From the NCBI GenBank assembly GCA_902479135.1, contig CABSNU010000001.1:1-64000 (forward strand): 64,000 bases of DNA, in the 5' to 3' direction. This stretch comes from an uncultured Collinsella sp. (lineage in GTDB: Bacteria > Actinomycetota > Coriobacteriia > Coriobacteriales > Coriobacteriaceae). A program made the position numbers and the translations under genes. Under the pieces are notes generated by a model. It saw only the letters and a program-made list of their open reading frames with translations. It ran no database searches and was not told where the DNA came from. Positions 8,834 through 17,011 of this stretch are shown here, one piece after another (position 1 is the first letter of the stretch; the number at the start of each line of letters is the position of its first letter).

Positions 8834-10351
8834 ATGGGAACTTATCATAGTACACGAGGACGCACTTTATCGTGCTCAAGTAAGGTGGCAATCCGCACCG
8901 GCATCGCTCCCGACGGGGGTTTGTTTGTCTCGGACGAGCTTGGCACCCAGCAGGTCGATATCAGCTCGCTTGCAGATAAATCGTACTTTGAAATCGCTCA
9001 AGATGTGTTGGGAATGTTACTGAATGATTACACGGCCGAAGAAATTTCGGCGTGTGTCGACGAGGCATACCGTGGCACGTTTGCGAGTGAAGAGGTTACG
9101 CCGCTTGTCAAACTCGACGCTGCGCCGGGCGCTGACTCCCCCCAGACCTATGTGATGGAGCTCTTTGGCGGCCCCACGAGCGCCTTTAAGGACGTCGCCC
9201 TGCAGATGCTCCCCCGTCTGATGGCCCGCACTTCCGCCAAGGACGGCGGCACCGAGCGCATCATGATCGTCACCGCCACATCGGGCGACACGGGCAAGGC
9301 CGCGCTCGCCGGTTTTGCCGACGCTCCGGGCACGGGCATCACCGTCTTTTATCCCGAGGGCAAGGTCAGCCGCGTCCAGAACCTGCAGATGTCCACGCAG
9401 GAGGGCGACAACGTCGCCGTCTGCGGCATCCGCGGCAACTTTGACGACGCCCAGAGCGCCGTCAAGCGCATCTTTGCCGATAAGGAGCTTGCCGAGCGCC
9501 TGGAGGCCGCTGGCACGGTGCTTTCGAGCGCCAACTCCATCAACGTCGGCCGCCTGGTACCGCAGGTCGTCTACTACTTTGCCGCCTATGCGCAGCTGCT
9601 GCGCGCCGGCGCCATCGAGGCCGGCGACGCTGTTGAGTTCTGTGTGCCCACCGGCAACTTTGGCGATATCCTGGCCGGCTACTATGCCAAGCGCATGGGC
9701 CTACCCGTCGCCAAGCTCGTCGTGGCCAGCGACAAGAACAACGTGCTTGCCGACTTCTTGACCACCGGCGTCTACGACCGCAACCGCCCGTTCTTCACGA
9801 CCATCTCGCCGTCGATGGACATCCTCATTAGCTCCAACCTGGAGCGCATGCTGTACTTCCTGTCCGACGGTGACTGCGAGCTCGTTGCCGGCCTTATGGA
9901 ACAGCTCGCCCAGACCGGTCGCTACGAGGTGCCCGCCGAGCTGCTGACCAAGATCCAGAGCGTGTTTGGCTGCGGCTGGGCCAGCGAGGACGAGGTCCGC
10001 GCCGCTATCAAGAGCTGCTGGGACGCCAACGGCTACGTAATCGACCCGCACACCGCCTGTGGCTATCACGTCTTTGAGCAGGTCGCTCCCGCCGAGGGCG
10101 CCAAGGCCCGCGTGCTGCTTTCGACCGCCAGCCCCTACAAGTTCCCACGCGCCTGCTGCGACGCCCTGGGGCTCGACGTTCCCGAGGACGACTTTGAGGC
10201 TATGCGCGTGCTCGAGCAGGCAACCAACACGGTTGCCCCGGTCCAACTCGCCGAGCTCGAGTCCAAGCCCGTCCGCTTCGAAGACGTCTGCGACGTCGAC
10301 GAGATGGCGAGCTACGTCGAGTCCGTAGCAAAAAAGATGGCTACCAACTAA
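8834..10351 (+). CDS. thrC: Threonine synthase
   Basis: A 505-residue PLP enzyme that turns O-phosphohomoserine into threonine. The N-terminus MGTYHSTRG leads into the family domain (GLFVSDEL); the PLP lysine sits in GGPTSAFKD near residue 115, and the phosphate-binding SGDTGKAAL and PTGNFGDILAGY motifs follow. The length fits the longer enteric/yeast-like class. ATG 8834 was chosen because AGGAG precedes it; an upstream ATG at 8789 lacks an RBS. Followed by a clear terminator, so thrB has separate or read-through expression. Confidence 0.95.
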   Translation: MGTYHSTRGRTLSCSSKVAIRTGIAPDGGLFVSDELGTQQVDISSLADKSYFEIAQDVLGMLLNDYTAEEISACVDEAYRGTFASEEVTPLVKLDAAPGADSPQTYVMELFGGPTSAFKDVALQMLPRLMARTSAKDGGTERIMIVTATSGDTGKAALAGFADAPGTGITVFYPEGKVSRVQNLQMSTQEGDNVAVCGIRGNFDDAQSAVKRIFADKELAERLEAAGTVLSSANSINVGRLVPQVVYYFAAYAQLLRAGAIEAGDAVEFCVPTGNFGDILAGYYAKRMGLPVAKLVVASDKNNVLADFLTTGVYDRNRPFFTTISPSMDILISSNLERMLYFLSDGDCELVAGLMEQLAQTGRYEVPAELLTKIQSVFGCGWASEDEVRAAIKSCWDANGYVIDPHTACGYHVFEQVAPAEGAKARVLLSTASPYKFPRACCDALGLDVPEDDFEAMRVLEQATNTVAPVQLAELESKPVRFEDVCDVDEMASYVESVAKKMATN

Positions 10352-10363
10352 ACCCCTCATTAA

Positions 10364-10390
10364 GCGCCGGCGAAAGCCGGCGCACCTTCT
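10364..10390 (+). terminator. Terminator of thrC
   Basis: GCGCCGGC (10364-10371), GAAA tetraloop, GCCGGCGC (10376-10383), then ACCTTCTTTC. A compact, stable hairpin 12 nt behind the thrC stop codon. Confidence 0.8.
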
Positions 10391-10429
10391 TTCATCAGAT
10401 AACCCCCGGGATGATGACGAACGCGCACA

Positions 10430-10541
10430 GCGTGCCTGGCTGTTTAGTTCGTCGCGAGTTCCGCACGCAAAGGAAAGCACTTAATGTGCTTTCCGTCTTG
10501 CGCAGGACTGCCCGAGCAGCGAACTAAACAGCCAGGCACGC
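10430..10541 (+). promoter_or_regulatory. Long nested hairpin directly upstream of thrB RBS
   Basis: A 22-bp perfect outer stem (10430-10451 with 10520-10541) and an inner stem GGAAAGCAC/GTGCTTTCC around TTAAT. The AGGAGG of thrB begins right after it (about 10543). The internal loop carries TTCCGCA on the left and TGCCCGAG on the right, resembling the 3'-end hairpin family but in the opposite orientation to the genes and without the CUUCG cap. It could act on thrB translation or mRNA stability. Confidence 0.5.
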
Positions 10542-10554
10542 CAGGAGGACTCAC

Positions 10555-11436
10555 ATGATCAAGATCACCGTCCCAGCAACCAGCGCCAACCTAGGCATCG
10601 GCTACGACACCCTCGGCATGGCCGTCAGCCTCTACTCGCACTTCACCTTCGAGCGCGCCGACAAGCTCACCATCACGGGCTGCCCCCAGGAGTTCCAAAA
10701 CGAAAATAACCTGGTCTACGTGAGCTTTGTGGATGCACTGGCCGCATGGGGCGAGCCGGCCTTCCCCGTCGCTATCGACATTCAGACCGACGTGCCCGTC
10801 GCCCGCGGCCTGGGCTCAAGCTCCACCTGCGTTGTCGCCGGCATTATGGCCGCCGCCGCACTGACAGGCCACACCGTCGACCGCGCTGAGCTCGTCCGCA
10901 TTGCCACCGAGGTCGAGGGCCATCCCGATAACGTCGCCCCTGCTATCCTGGGCGGCGCCGTCTGCTCCTTTACGCCGACCGATTCGCTCCCCCAGTGCCT
11001 GCGCTACGAGGTGAGCGATCGCCTGCGTTTTATTACCGTGATTCCGCCCTATGAGGTACACACGAGCGAGGCGCGCAAGGTCGTGCCGCAGGAGATTCCG
11101 CTCTCCACCGCCGTGTGGCAGATGGGCCGCATCGCCGGTATGACGCGCGGCCTGGAGACCGGCGATCTGGACCTGATTGCCGCCGCCAACGACGACCGCA
11201 TCCAGGAGCCCTATCGCCGCCGCCTCATCCCCGACTACAACGCCGTGCGCGACACCTGCCTTAACGGAGGCGCCAAGACCATCTGGATCAGTGGCTCCGG
11301 CTCGACCCTCATGGCCGTGACTGACGACACCATCGTGGCAAAGTTCCTGCAGGTCAAGCTGCGTGAGCAGTTCCCCAAGTGTGACACGCATATTCTGACG
11401 TGCGACACCGAGGGCGCTCAAATCGAGTACCTGTAG
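10555..11436 (+). CDS. thrB: Homoserine kinase
   Basis: A 293-residue GHMP-family kinase that phosphorylates homoserine, supplying the substrate of ThrC. It begins MIKITVPATSANLG, and the phosphate-binding loop PVARGLGSSST lies near residues 80-90; the C-terminal GHMP motif appears as WISGSGSTLMA near 245. An excellent RBS (AGGAGG) precedes ATG 10555. It follows thrC in the same direction, separated by a terminator and a long nested hairpin. A 3'-end nested hairpin follows the stop. Confidence 0.95.
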   Translation: MIKITVPATSANLGIGYDTLGMAVSLYSHFTFERADKLTITGCPQEFQNENNLVYVSFVDALAAWGEPAFPVAIDIQTDVPVARGLGSSSTCVVAGIMAAAALTGHTVDRAELVRIATEVEGHPDNVAPAILGGAVCSFTPTDSLPQCLRYEVSDRLRFITVIPPYEVHTSEARKVVPQEIPLSTAVWQMGRIAGMTRGLETGDLDLIAAANDDRIQEPYRRRLIPDYNAVRDTCLNGGAKTIWISGSGSTLMAVTDDTIVAKFLQVKLREQFPKCDTHILTCDTEGAQIEYL

Positions 11437-11818
11437 CGCCCTGCCTCATTGCTCTCACCGGCCCCCTTGGGGCTTCCCCTGAAAACGTCCTCGATCATGA
11501 ATTGCCCCGTCGTGCGCTTCGCGCGACGGGGCAATTCGATCTGCGGATTGTTTTCAGGGGAAGCCCCAAGGGGGCCTGCGCAGCCTCGAAAGGATAATCG
11601 CATTCGCTGATTTAATCTTGTGCTCCAACGGAGCCACGGACGAGAGGCCTTCGCGCTGCGGAATAATTTTGAGGGGAACACCCCGACCATCCCTGCGTTT
11701 ACCTTGCTGAGGATGTCTACAGGAACCCACGCTTTGAAGGGGCGCCGGGCAGATAGGGGCTTTTTAAGTTACATAATAAACTGTTTATCTATGCTACTAT
11801 TTAACTAGGCATCGCAGT
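11437..11818. other. Intergenic region thrB to secreted protein gene
   Basis: Contains the nested hairpin (11460-11576). The rest drops in GC content toward the right end (AT-rich TTACATAATAAACTGTTTAT around 11770), which probably holds the promoter of the secreted-protein gene. No further gene seen. Confidence 0.5.
11460..11576 (+). ncRNA. Nested 3'-end hairpin element, copy 2 (thrB)
   Basis: A 27-bp perfect outer stem (11460-11486 with 11550-11576), internal loop, 13-bp inner stem (11500-11512 with 11524-11536) and a CUUCG cap. On the thrB strand the 5' side of the loop reads GUCCUCGAUCAUG and the 3' side CGAUCUGCGGAUU, the same layout as copies 1, 3 and 4. It begins 23 nt after the thrB stop. 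Confidence 0.7.
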
Positions 11819-12349
11819 ATGGAGGTGGTCAAAGAGTTACGCACACTCAAAGCTTCGTTTTTCCTCTCGATACTTTTGATATTACCGATATGTTTCTCGT
11901 TTAGCCCTTCGACTGCTTATGCTGCAGAAAGCGATGCTGTCGCAATTTCTGGCGCAACCCAAGATTTTGATTTAACGAAAGGTCCCGAGCAGTCTCATCA
12001 AATCAAGCTTAAGGATGGGACCGTTGCAGTAATAGGAATTAAAAAAACCAATGAGCCCAGCCTGATATGGGACAGTTACTACAACAACGCATCTGGAACT
12101 TGGACTATCTATTACAACAGTCCTTTTATTTATCGCGAATTCAAGATCAAGATAGCGAACTCGCTCATTACCAGCGCTTGGGGACAAAACTATACGACTA
12201 TCGGCTGTACGGTAACTAACGAGTCCTTTATATGGAACTCGAAACAGGCGACATATCGACTCAACTATGAATCGATGGGGATGACGTCCGGTATCGCCGT
12301 GTTGCAAGCGACCATGGAAGGCAGCACGCTCCACACCTATGCAAACTAG
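11819..12349 (+). CDS. Small secreted protein, DUF5626-like
   Basis: A 176-residue protein with a clear signal peptide (hydrophobic FFLSILLILPICFSF, cleavage likely after STAYA near residue 38). The mature part has FDLTKGPEQSHQIKLKDGTV followed by a beta-rich, aromatic-rich region (WTIYYNSPFIYREFKI), similar in style to the secreted DUF5626 family of gut Gram-positives; that assignment is from memory and tentative. The start ATG has GGAGG just inside rather than before it, so the true start is uncertain. GC and codon use are lower than in the neighbouring threonine genes, which suggests acquired DNA. Confidence 0.6.
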   Translation: MEVVKELRTLKASFFLSILLILPICFSFSPSTAYAAESDAVAISGATQDFDLTKGPEQSHQIKLKDGTVAVIGIKKTNEPSLIWDSYYNNASGTWTIYYNSPFIYREFKIKIANSLITSAWGQNYTTIGCTVTNESFIWNSKQATYRLNYESMGMTSGIAVLQATMEGSTLHTYAN

Positions 12350-12373
12350 ACTCACATCAATTGAGGAAGTTCA

Positions 12374-12478
12374 ATGATCCCAATTCCTGCACGCTCAGAC
12401 ATTATGATCGCTCTCGTTTGGATTCTCATCGGAGTGCTTATTTGGCGTATCTGCAAATGGGTTAATAACAAGAAATAG
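12374..12478 (+). CDS. 34-residue membrane peptide
   Basis: Starts 24 nt after the secreted-protein stop with RBS GAGGAAG at good spacing. The peptide begins MIPIPARSDIM, has one hydrophobic segment (IALVWILIGVLIWRI) and ends in a basic tail (CKWVNNKK). The arrangement suggests an operon with the secreted protein. A terminator follows. The function is unknown; it could anchor or help export its neighbour. Confidence 0.5.
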   Translation: MIPIPARSDIMIALVWILIGVLIWRICKWVNNKK

Positions 12479-12510
12479 TTGATAAAACGTATATGCCATT
12501 TATGCGATGC

Positions 12511-12541
12511 TTGGGGCCGTTAAATCGGCCCCTATTTCTAT
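12511..12541 (+). terminator. Terminator after membrane peptide gene
   Basis: GGGGCCG-TTAAAT-CGGCCCC followed by TATTTCTAT, about 35 nt after the 34-residue ORF. It closes the secreted protein/peptide operon. Confidence 0.7.
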
Positions 12542-12680
12542 AGCTTTTCAAGCAGCTGTCACCCATTTGGAAGTCGCAATGCCATTCATACGATTTCGGC
12601 CCTTTAAGCCGCTTTCTATTGGTAGGGACTCTTGCTGGTAAGGATTGCTTACTAGATACAAACCTCGGCAATAAATTGGG

Positions 12681-13313
12681 TTAGGCTGCGCTGGTTTCTT
12701 TGTATTCGAAGACTGGCTCTAGGAGATCTTCGATGTTGCAGTGGAGGGCTTTTGCTATGGCTCTTACGCTTGTTACCGAAGCTTCATTGATGTTTCTCTG
12801 GCGCTGCTCGTACATTTGGATTGAGCGGAGTGATACGCCCGATTCGTATGCCAGGTCTTGCTGGGTTTTCTTAAGCATCTTCCTTGCTAGCGCCAGTTTG
12901 GTTTGACGAGGTGTTTTCTTCGCTATATCGCAAACAAGACGCGCCACACGCTCCTCTGAGGCTTCGTGCCAGGGGTAATACATATTGCACAGCGCATCGA
13001 ACGGAACGGCATGCAGCAGGTCTTCGAAAGACTCGCCCAGACGCCATTGCAGATATGCCAATATCCAGCCCGTCCAATACTCCGGCGTCTTCTCAAAACG
13101 ATAGGTGCGGTCCGGTATAGACCCGCTTTGATATCCCGACCTTTCGGCGATAAGTGCGAACAGCTCAACACCTGATTTTCCCGATACGACCCATGCGTTG
13201 CCGCGCTCAAACTCGCGAGCTACGCCGCTCAGGCAAAAGAGCTCAGCGATCTCGGACCCTTCCGCTCCATAGTCGTTCACGGCATAGTCAAAGCAGTCGC
13301 CAAGGTTGTTCAT
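12681..13313 (-). CDS. HTH antitoxin-like protein with N-terminal DUF3791-like region
   Basis: A 210-residue protein. Its C-terminal 60 residues form an XRE-type helix-turn-helix (KKTQQDLAYESGVSLRSIQM, then YEQRQRNINEA). The N-terminal part (CFDYAVNDYGAEGSEIAELF) resembles the small DUF3791 proteins often paired with DUF3990 genes; the likeness is judged by eye. ATG 13313 has GAGG five bases upstream and lies 31 nt behind the stop of the DUF3990 gene; earlier in-frame starts (13379, 13388) overlap that gene. Likely the antitoxin and autorepressor, acting on the twin palindromes upstream of the pair. Confidence 0.7.
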   Translation of the reverse strand: MNNLGDCFDYAVNDYGAEGSEIAELFCLSGVAREFERGNAWVVSGKSGVELFALIAERSGYQSGSIPDRTYRFEKTPEYWTGWILAYLQWRLGESFEDLLHAVPFDALCNMYYPWHEASEERVARLVCDIAKKTPRQTKLALARKMLKKTQQDLAYESGVSLRSIQMYEQRQRNINEASVTSVRAIAKALHCNIEDLLEPVFEYKETSAA

Positions 13314-13344
13314 TGCGTCCTCGAGGTAGTAGACGGGGTACGTC

Positions 13345-14028
13345 CTACTCGGACCACAACTCGTTAACTCTTGGATCATCCAAATCAACCCTCCCCGCCA
13401 TTAAATCCTTGATGTCGATACCTTCAGAATCAAATCCATTTACCGTGTCCAAGTACTTGCGCCGAGCGTTCTGCTCTCGCTCAAAACGCTTGGGATAAAA
13501 CTCAGATCCCGAAGCCGGCTTCCAATCGCAGAATCTAATCGCCGAGAATGCGCGCTCACTCATAAGAGCATATTGAATGCCTAGATCGCCCAGGCGCATA
13601 ATGCGCTGAAGTTGTCGGAGCGAAATCATGCCATTAACAAACTGCCTTGCAAAAGAAAAATACGAGTCGTCGGCACGATAGCCCCGAATAACGTCGTAAG
13701 AAGAAATATCAATCAAACAGTTATCAAGCAGAAATCGAAGTCCGTCGCGTGCTAGCGGCGTCGAGACATTAAACTCCCGGTTGTCGGCCAAAATCGCAAG
13801 CCAATTGAGGATTGAAAACTCCCCAGACTCTAAATCCAAGACCGAAAGGCCATCTAAATCAAGTTCATATCGATTTGCAATGCCATCCGACTCGGTCCGG
13901 CATGCCCATTCCATCGCCATTTCTTCATGTGGCGTGCAATAAAACCCGCGCCCATAGTCATTGAATTGTCTGCATTTATCCAACGACGGATGCTCGACAA
14001 CAACCTCCGACCCGTGCCAAAGCTCCAT
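13345..14028 (-). CDS. DUF3990 domain protein, putative ADP-ribosyltransferase-like toxin
   Basis: A 227-residue protein. The N-terminal part LWHGSEVVVEHPSL, then DYGRGFYCTP, then EMAMEWACR matches the DUF3990 family, which has an ADP-ribosyltransferase-like fold; the middle has VIRGYRADDSYF. DUF3990 genes are commonly found in two-gene toxin-antitoxin-like units. The start is ATG 14028 with GGAGG five bases upstream. Directly upstream lie two TATCAC-N4-GTGATA palindromes. The downstream HTH gene is its probable antitoxin. Toxicity and NAD use are inferred, not shown. Confidence 0.7.
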   Translation of the reverse strand: MELWHGSEVVVEHPSLDKCRQFNDYGRGFYCTPHEEMAMEWACRTESDGIANRYELDLDGLSVLDLESGEFSILNWLAILADNREFNVSTPLARDGLRFLLDNCLIDISSYDVIRGYRADDSYFSFARQFVNGMISLRQLQRIMRLGDLGIQYALMSERAFSAIRFCDWKPASGSEFYPKRFEREQNARRKYLDTVNGFDSEGIDIKDLMAGRVDLDDPRVNELWSE

Positions 14029-14046
14029 ATCGACCTCCAAACAAAA

Positions 14047-14093
14047 ATATCACCCCAGTGATAGTTTACCAATAACTATCACTGGGGTGATAT
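14047..14093. promoter_or_regulatory. Twin operator palindromes of the DUF3990/HTH pair
   Basis: Two copies of TATCAC-N4-GTGATA (14048-14063 with CCCA, 14077-14092 with TGGG) are themselves arranged as a 20-bp perfect inverted repeat around TACCAAT. Centres are 29 bp apart. They sit 20-65 bp upstream of the toxin start codon, as expected for an autoregulated toxin-antitoxin operator bound by the HTH protein. Confidence 0.7.
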
Positions 14094-14128
14094 AGATAGA
14101 CAAAAGTTGTTTGACAGTGCGGCATGCC

Positions 14129-14719
14129 CTAGAGGCAGGCCTCGGCGATGCGCTTTTTGAGTTCGTCGATGCCGGTACCGGTCTGGGAGCTCGTGATGAT
14201 TACGTTTTCGGCCGGGACGTTGAGCTGCTTTTTGATGGCTGCTGCCTGGCGAGCCTGCTGGGTGCGGCTGAGCTTGTCGGCCTTGGTGAGGCAGACGATA
14301 AAGTTGAACTCGTTGCCCTGCAGGTAGTCGATCATGTCATGGTCGAGCTTGCTCGGGTCGTGACGAATATCCACCAGCGACACGACCAGGTTAAAGCTGC
14401 GCTCCGAGTCGAAGAAGTCGCCGATAAGTTCTGCCCAGCGGTCACGCTCGGCCTTGGAACGACGGGCAAAACCATAGCCCGGCAGGTCGACAAAGTGCAC
14501 GTCGTCGGCCTCGAAGAAGTTGATGTTGCTCGTCTTGCCCGGTGTGCTCGAAACCTTGACGAGGTTCTTGCGGCCAAAAAGCTTGTTCATGATCGACGAC
14601 TTGCCCACGTTGGAGCGGCCGACGAAGCTCACCTCGGGGCAGGTGGACTCGGGAATCTGCGAAACCTTGCCATAGCTGGCAACGAACTTGGCAAGCTGGT
14701 AGTTAATGGAATCGGCCAT
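14129..14719 (-). CDS. engB: Ribosome biogenesis GTP-binding protein EngB/YsxC
   Basis: A 196-residue TrmE-Era-EngA-like GTPase needed for large ribosomal subunit assembly. G1 GRSNVGKSS lies near residue 30, the G2 region is SSTPGKTSNIN, G3 is DLPGYG near 77 and G4 is TKADK near 145. The start ATG 14719 has AAGGAG at good spacing. Gene order continues into the MTA/SAH nucleosidase gene, 38 nt upstream on the same strand. Confidence 0.95.
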   Translation of the reverse strand: MADSINYQLAKFVASYGKVSQIPESTCPEVSFVGRSNVGKSSIMNKLFGRKNLVKVSSTPGKTSNINFFEADDVHFVDLPGYGFARRSKAERDRWAELIGDFFDSERSFNLVVSLVDIRHDPSKLDHDMIDYLQGNEFNFIVCLTKADKLSRTQQARQAAAIKKQLNVPAENVIITSSQTGTGIDELKKRIAEACL

Positions 14720-14757
14720 GGACACTCCTTGGTCGTAGGTTCTTACAAAAGAGCGCG

Positions 14758-15498
14758 CTAATAGATAGCAGCGATACGGCGAACGATATCGAGCGTAATG
14801 CCACTCGCGGTACGGGCATACTCGAACAGGTCGAACTCGCGGTCGCAAATCGCATCGTACGCTTCATCACAATTATCGCTGATAGCGCGCAGCACCAGGC
14901 AATCGACACCATTTTTAGTTGCTACATGGGCAATCGCCGCGCCCTCCATGCCGACACAATCGGCATGCGTCGCCTCGATGGCATCATTGCGCATGGCGGC
15001 ACCCGTCACAAAACGGTTGCCCGTGGCAATCGTGCCGACCAGGAACTGCTTTGCGCCCTCGCTCGAGGCGGCTGCATTTGTCGAAGCGTTGACAAAGCCA
15101 CGCTCAGAAAGCACATCGGCGGCAATATCCACCAGCGCAGGCGTCGAGCCAAACTCCTCGAGCCCCGGTGCAGACTCGGCGATAAGCGCGGTATCGGTAT
15201 CCAGATAGCGCAGGCGTTTGCCGATGACCACGTCGTCGATATGGAGCTTGGGGTTCAAACCGCCCGCGATACCCGAAAGCACAACTGCCTGTGGAGCATA
15301 CTTGCTAATGAGGTGCTGTGTTGCGGCGGCAGCGTTTACCGTGCCCATACCCGCCGTTGTGGCGACAAGCGTCAGGCCGTCGAACTCACCGCTCACAACG
15401 GTCAGGCCCGCCTCCTGTGCCTCGCAGACGTCGCTCAGCTCTTCCTTAATCTGCATGATCTCTTTTTCGAGTGCACCGATAATCGCGATGGTAGCCAT
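14758..15498 (-). CDS. mtnN: 5'-methylthioadenosine/S-adenosylhomocysteine nucleosidase
   Basis: A 246-residue Pfs-type nucleosidase that cleaves adenine from MTA and SAH, recycling products of polyamine synthesis and methylation and supplying the precursor of AI-2. Hallmarks: IGALEKEI (catalytic Glu), TTAGMGTVNAA, GIAGGLNP, the substrate loop VGMEGAAIAHVA and the catalytic Asp in RAISDN. ATG 15498 is preceded by a GGGG run. Probably co-transcribed with engB. Confidence 0.95.
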   Translation of the reverse strand: MATIAIIGALEKEIMQIKEELSDVCEAQEAGLTVVSGEFDGLTLVATTAGMGTVNAAAATQHLISKYAPQAVVLSGIAGGLNPKLHIDDVVIGKRLRYLDTDTALIAESAPGLEEFGSTPALVDIAADVLSERGFVNASTNAAASSEGAKQFLVGTIATGNRFVTGAAMRNDAIEATHADCVGMEGAAIAHVATKNGVDCLVLRAISDNCDEAYDAICDREFDLFEYARTASGITLDIVRRIAAIY

Positions 15499-15576
15499 GC
15501 CATTCCCCAAACCTATACGAAATTCTCAACCACGGTATGGTACCAGCATTTTGTTTGACCTCGTCAAACGAACACG

Positions 15577-16695
15577 CTAGGCCAGTGCAGCTCGCGTATC
15601 AAACAGAGCCTTTGCAATCGCAGCCGTAACCTCGCTCGAGCGGTCGCTCCACGGCATCGATGTCATGATGCTCATGACATAGGTACGGCCATCGATGTCG
15701 ATAAGGCCCGCATCGCATGTCGAATAGCAACCATCCTCGCTAATCCAGCCTGCCTTGTTGCGCACCAAGGCTTGGTCGTCGGCAATCCCATCACGGATAA
15801 ATGAGCGCGATGTTGATGACAGCAGTTCAGATAACCACTGGGAGGTCTCACTGCCACAACTCAGATACTCGCTCATCTCGCGCCACAACTTGGCCGAGGT
15901 GCGCGGGCAATAAGTGGGAAAATCACTCATCGGATCGAATGCGGTATCGTAATCGACGCCAAGACCGACAATCCAATCCTCGTAACCGACACGGTCAAAC
16001 GCCGCACGCAACGCGATAAACGAATCGTTGTCCGAATTAACGACCGAGGCCTCGATCAGGTCGCGCACCGTCTGCCAGCCCATGTTGTAGCCGCCATAGG
16101 TGCCAAGGGAATCATCGAGTGAGACCTGGCCCGTCTCGACCAGAGATTCGCAGACGTAGAGTACATAGAGCGCCTTATAGCTGCTCGCACCGTACACCTC
16201 GGCGTCCGCGTTATACGTCACGCCCTTGCCGCTCGATAGGTCGTAGAACACTACGCCCACATCCCCCAGCTTCTGCGCCTGACTCAGGGCATCTTGGAGC
16301 ACGACGAGGCTCTCATCCTCCAGGGCGGGGATCTGGTCATCAACCAGTGAGAAGGTCTGCACGGTATCGCCTGAGGGAATATCGTTAAAGTCCGCCTTCG
16401 AAAGCCTCGTCTTGAGACTCGCCGTCGACAGAGTTTGGCTTGCGGTGGCTTTAGATTCAGAGCCCTTTTTGTTTTACGTCTGTACCGTTGACGCATCTGA
16501 GTGTGCCATTCGCTCCGACGCGTAGGTTTTGGCGGTAATTCCGAGGATAATAACCGCCAACGTCAGCATCCCAATGGCGGCGATCTTCGTCACGCGGATG
16601 CGAGCGCCAGCAAGGCCACGCGAAGACGTGCCCTTCGTCTCATATCTGCTGCTATGCTGCGGCACATACTCGTCCCGCGATGCGTTGTTTCGCAC
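15577..16695 (-). pseudogene. Class A beta-lactamase-like serine hydrolase, interrupted by in-frame TAA
   Basis: Two open stretches in one frame form a membrane-anchored serine hydrolase. Bases 16695-16474 encode 73 residues with a cytoplasmic head and one membrane segment (AAIGMLTLAVIILGI), then stop at TAA (16476-16474). The frame continues without any shift through a Ser/Thr/Lys-rich linker into a hydrolase domain ending at 15577. That domain has SSYK (SxxK), SDN and KAG motifs, as in class A beta-lactamase or L,D-/D-Ala-D-Ala-interacting families. A single base change (for example CAA to TAA) would explain the stop. A GTG at 16362 could start the domain alone, but with no signal for export. 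Confidence 0.7.
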
Positions 16696-16853
16696 GTGGT
16701 CTCCTGACTGCTACCGTTCATATACGAGCAGCATAATACCGAGCAGGCATTTCTTTCCAAAGATATTCAGCGGCGTTTAAGGTGTCTTTAAAGAAACCAC
16801 AAGCGTATTTATCCAAATGGCACGATTCTGTTGCGCATCTCCGCCCAAAACGC

Positions 16854-16920
16854 AGTTGCGGTGGAATAGTTCCTATTTGGGCGGCATAAGCCGAAAAACA
16901 AGAACTATTCCACCGCAACT
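16854..16920. repeat. Hairpin of the GGCnTA-loop family, copy 1
   Basis: A 19-bp perfect stem (AGTTGCGGTGGAATAGTTC, 16854-16872, with 16902-16920) and a 29-nt loop. Read on the minus strand the loop is GTTTTTCGGCTTATGCCG and so on, resembling the loops at 33986-34013 (GTTTTTGGCCTATACC) and 45308-45340 (TTGGCCTAACCCGC), although the stems share nothing. Confidence 0.55.
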
Positions 16921-16950
16921 TGACGGGGCTCTTTGGCAATCAACTTGGCG

Positions 16951-16996
16951 CCCAGGGGCACTCATTTAAGTCTGTCCCCAATGAGTGCCCTTGGGG
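16951..16996 (-). repeat. GGGACAG-loop hairpin, copy 3
   Basis: GGGCACTCATT pairs with AATGAGTGCCC; the loop on the leftward strand reads GGGGACAGACTTA. It lies 16 nt beyond the pflA stop, so it may serve as its terminator. Confidence 0.6.
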
Positions 16997-17011
16997 AGCG
17001 AAAATGGCTCG

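Larger units (their letters stand above)
16696..17011. other. Intergenic region with two loop-conserved hairpins
   Basis: No gene. Bases 16854-16920 and 16951-16996 hold two large hairpins of different families (separate entries). The first 150 bases should carry the promoter of the interrupted serine hydrolase gene. Confidence 0.5.
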
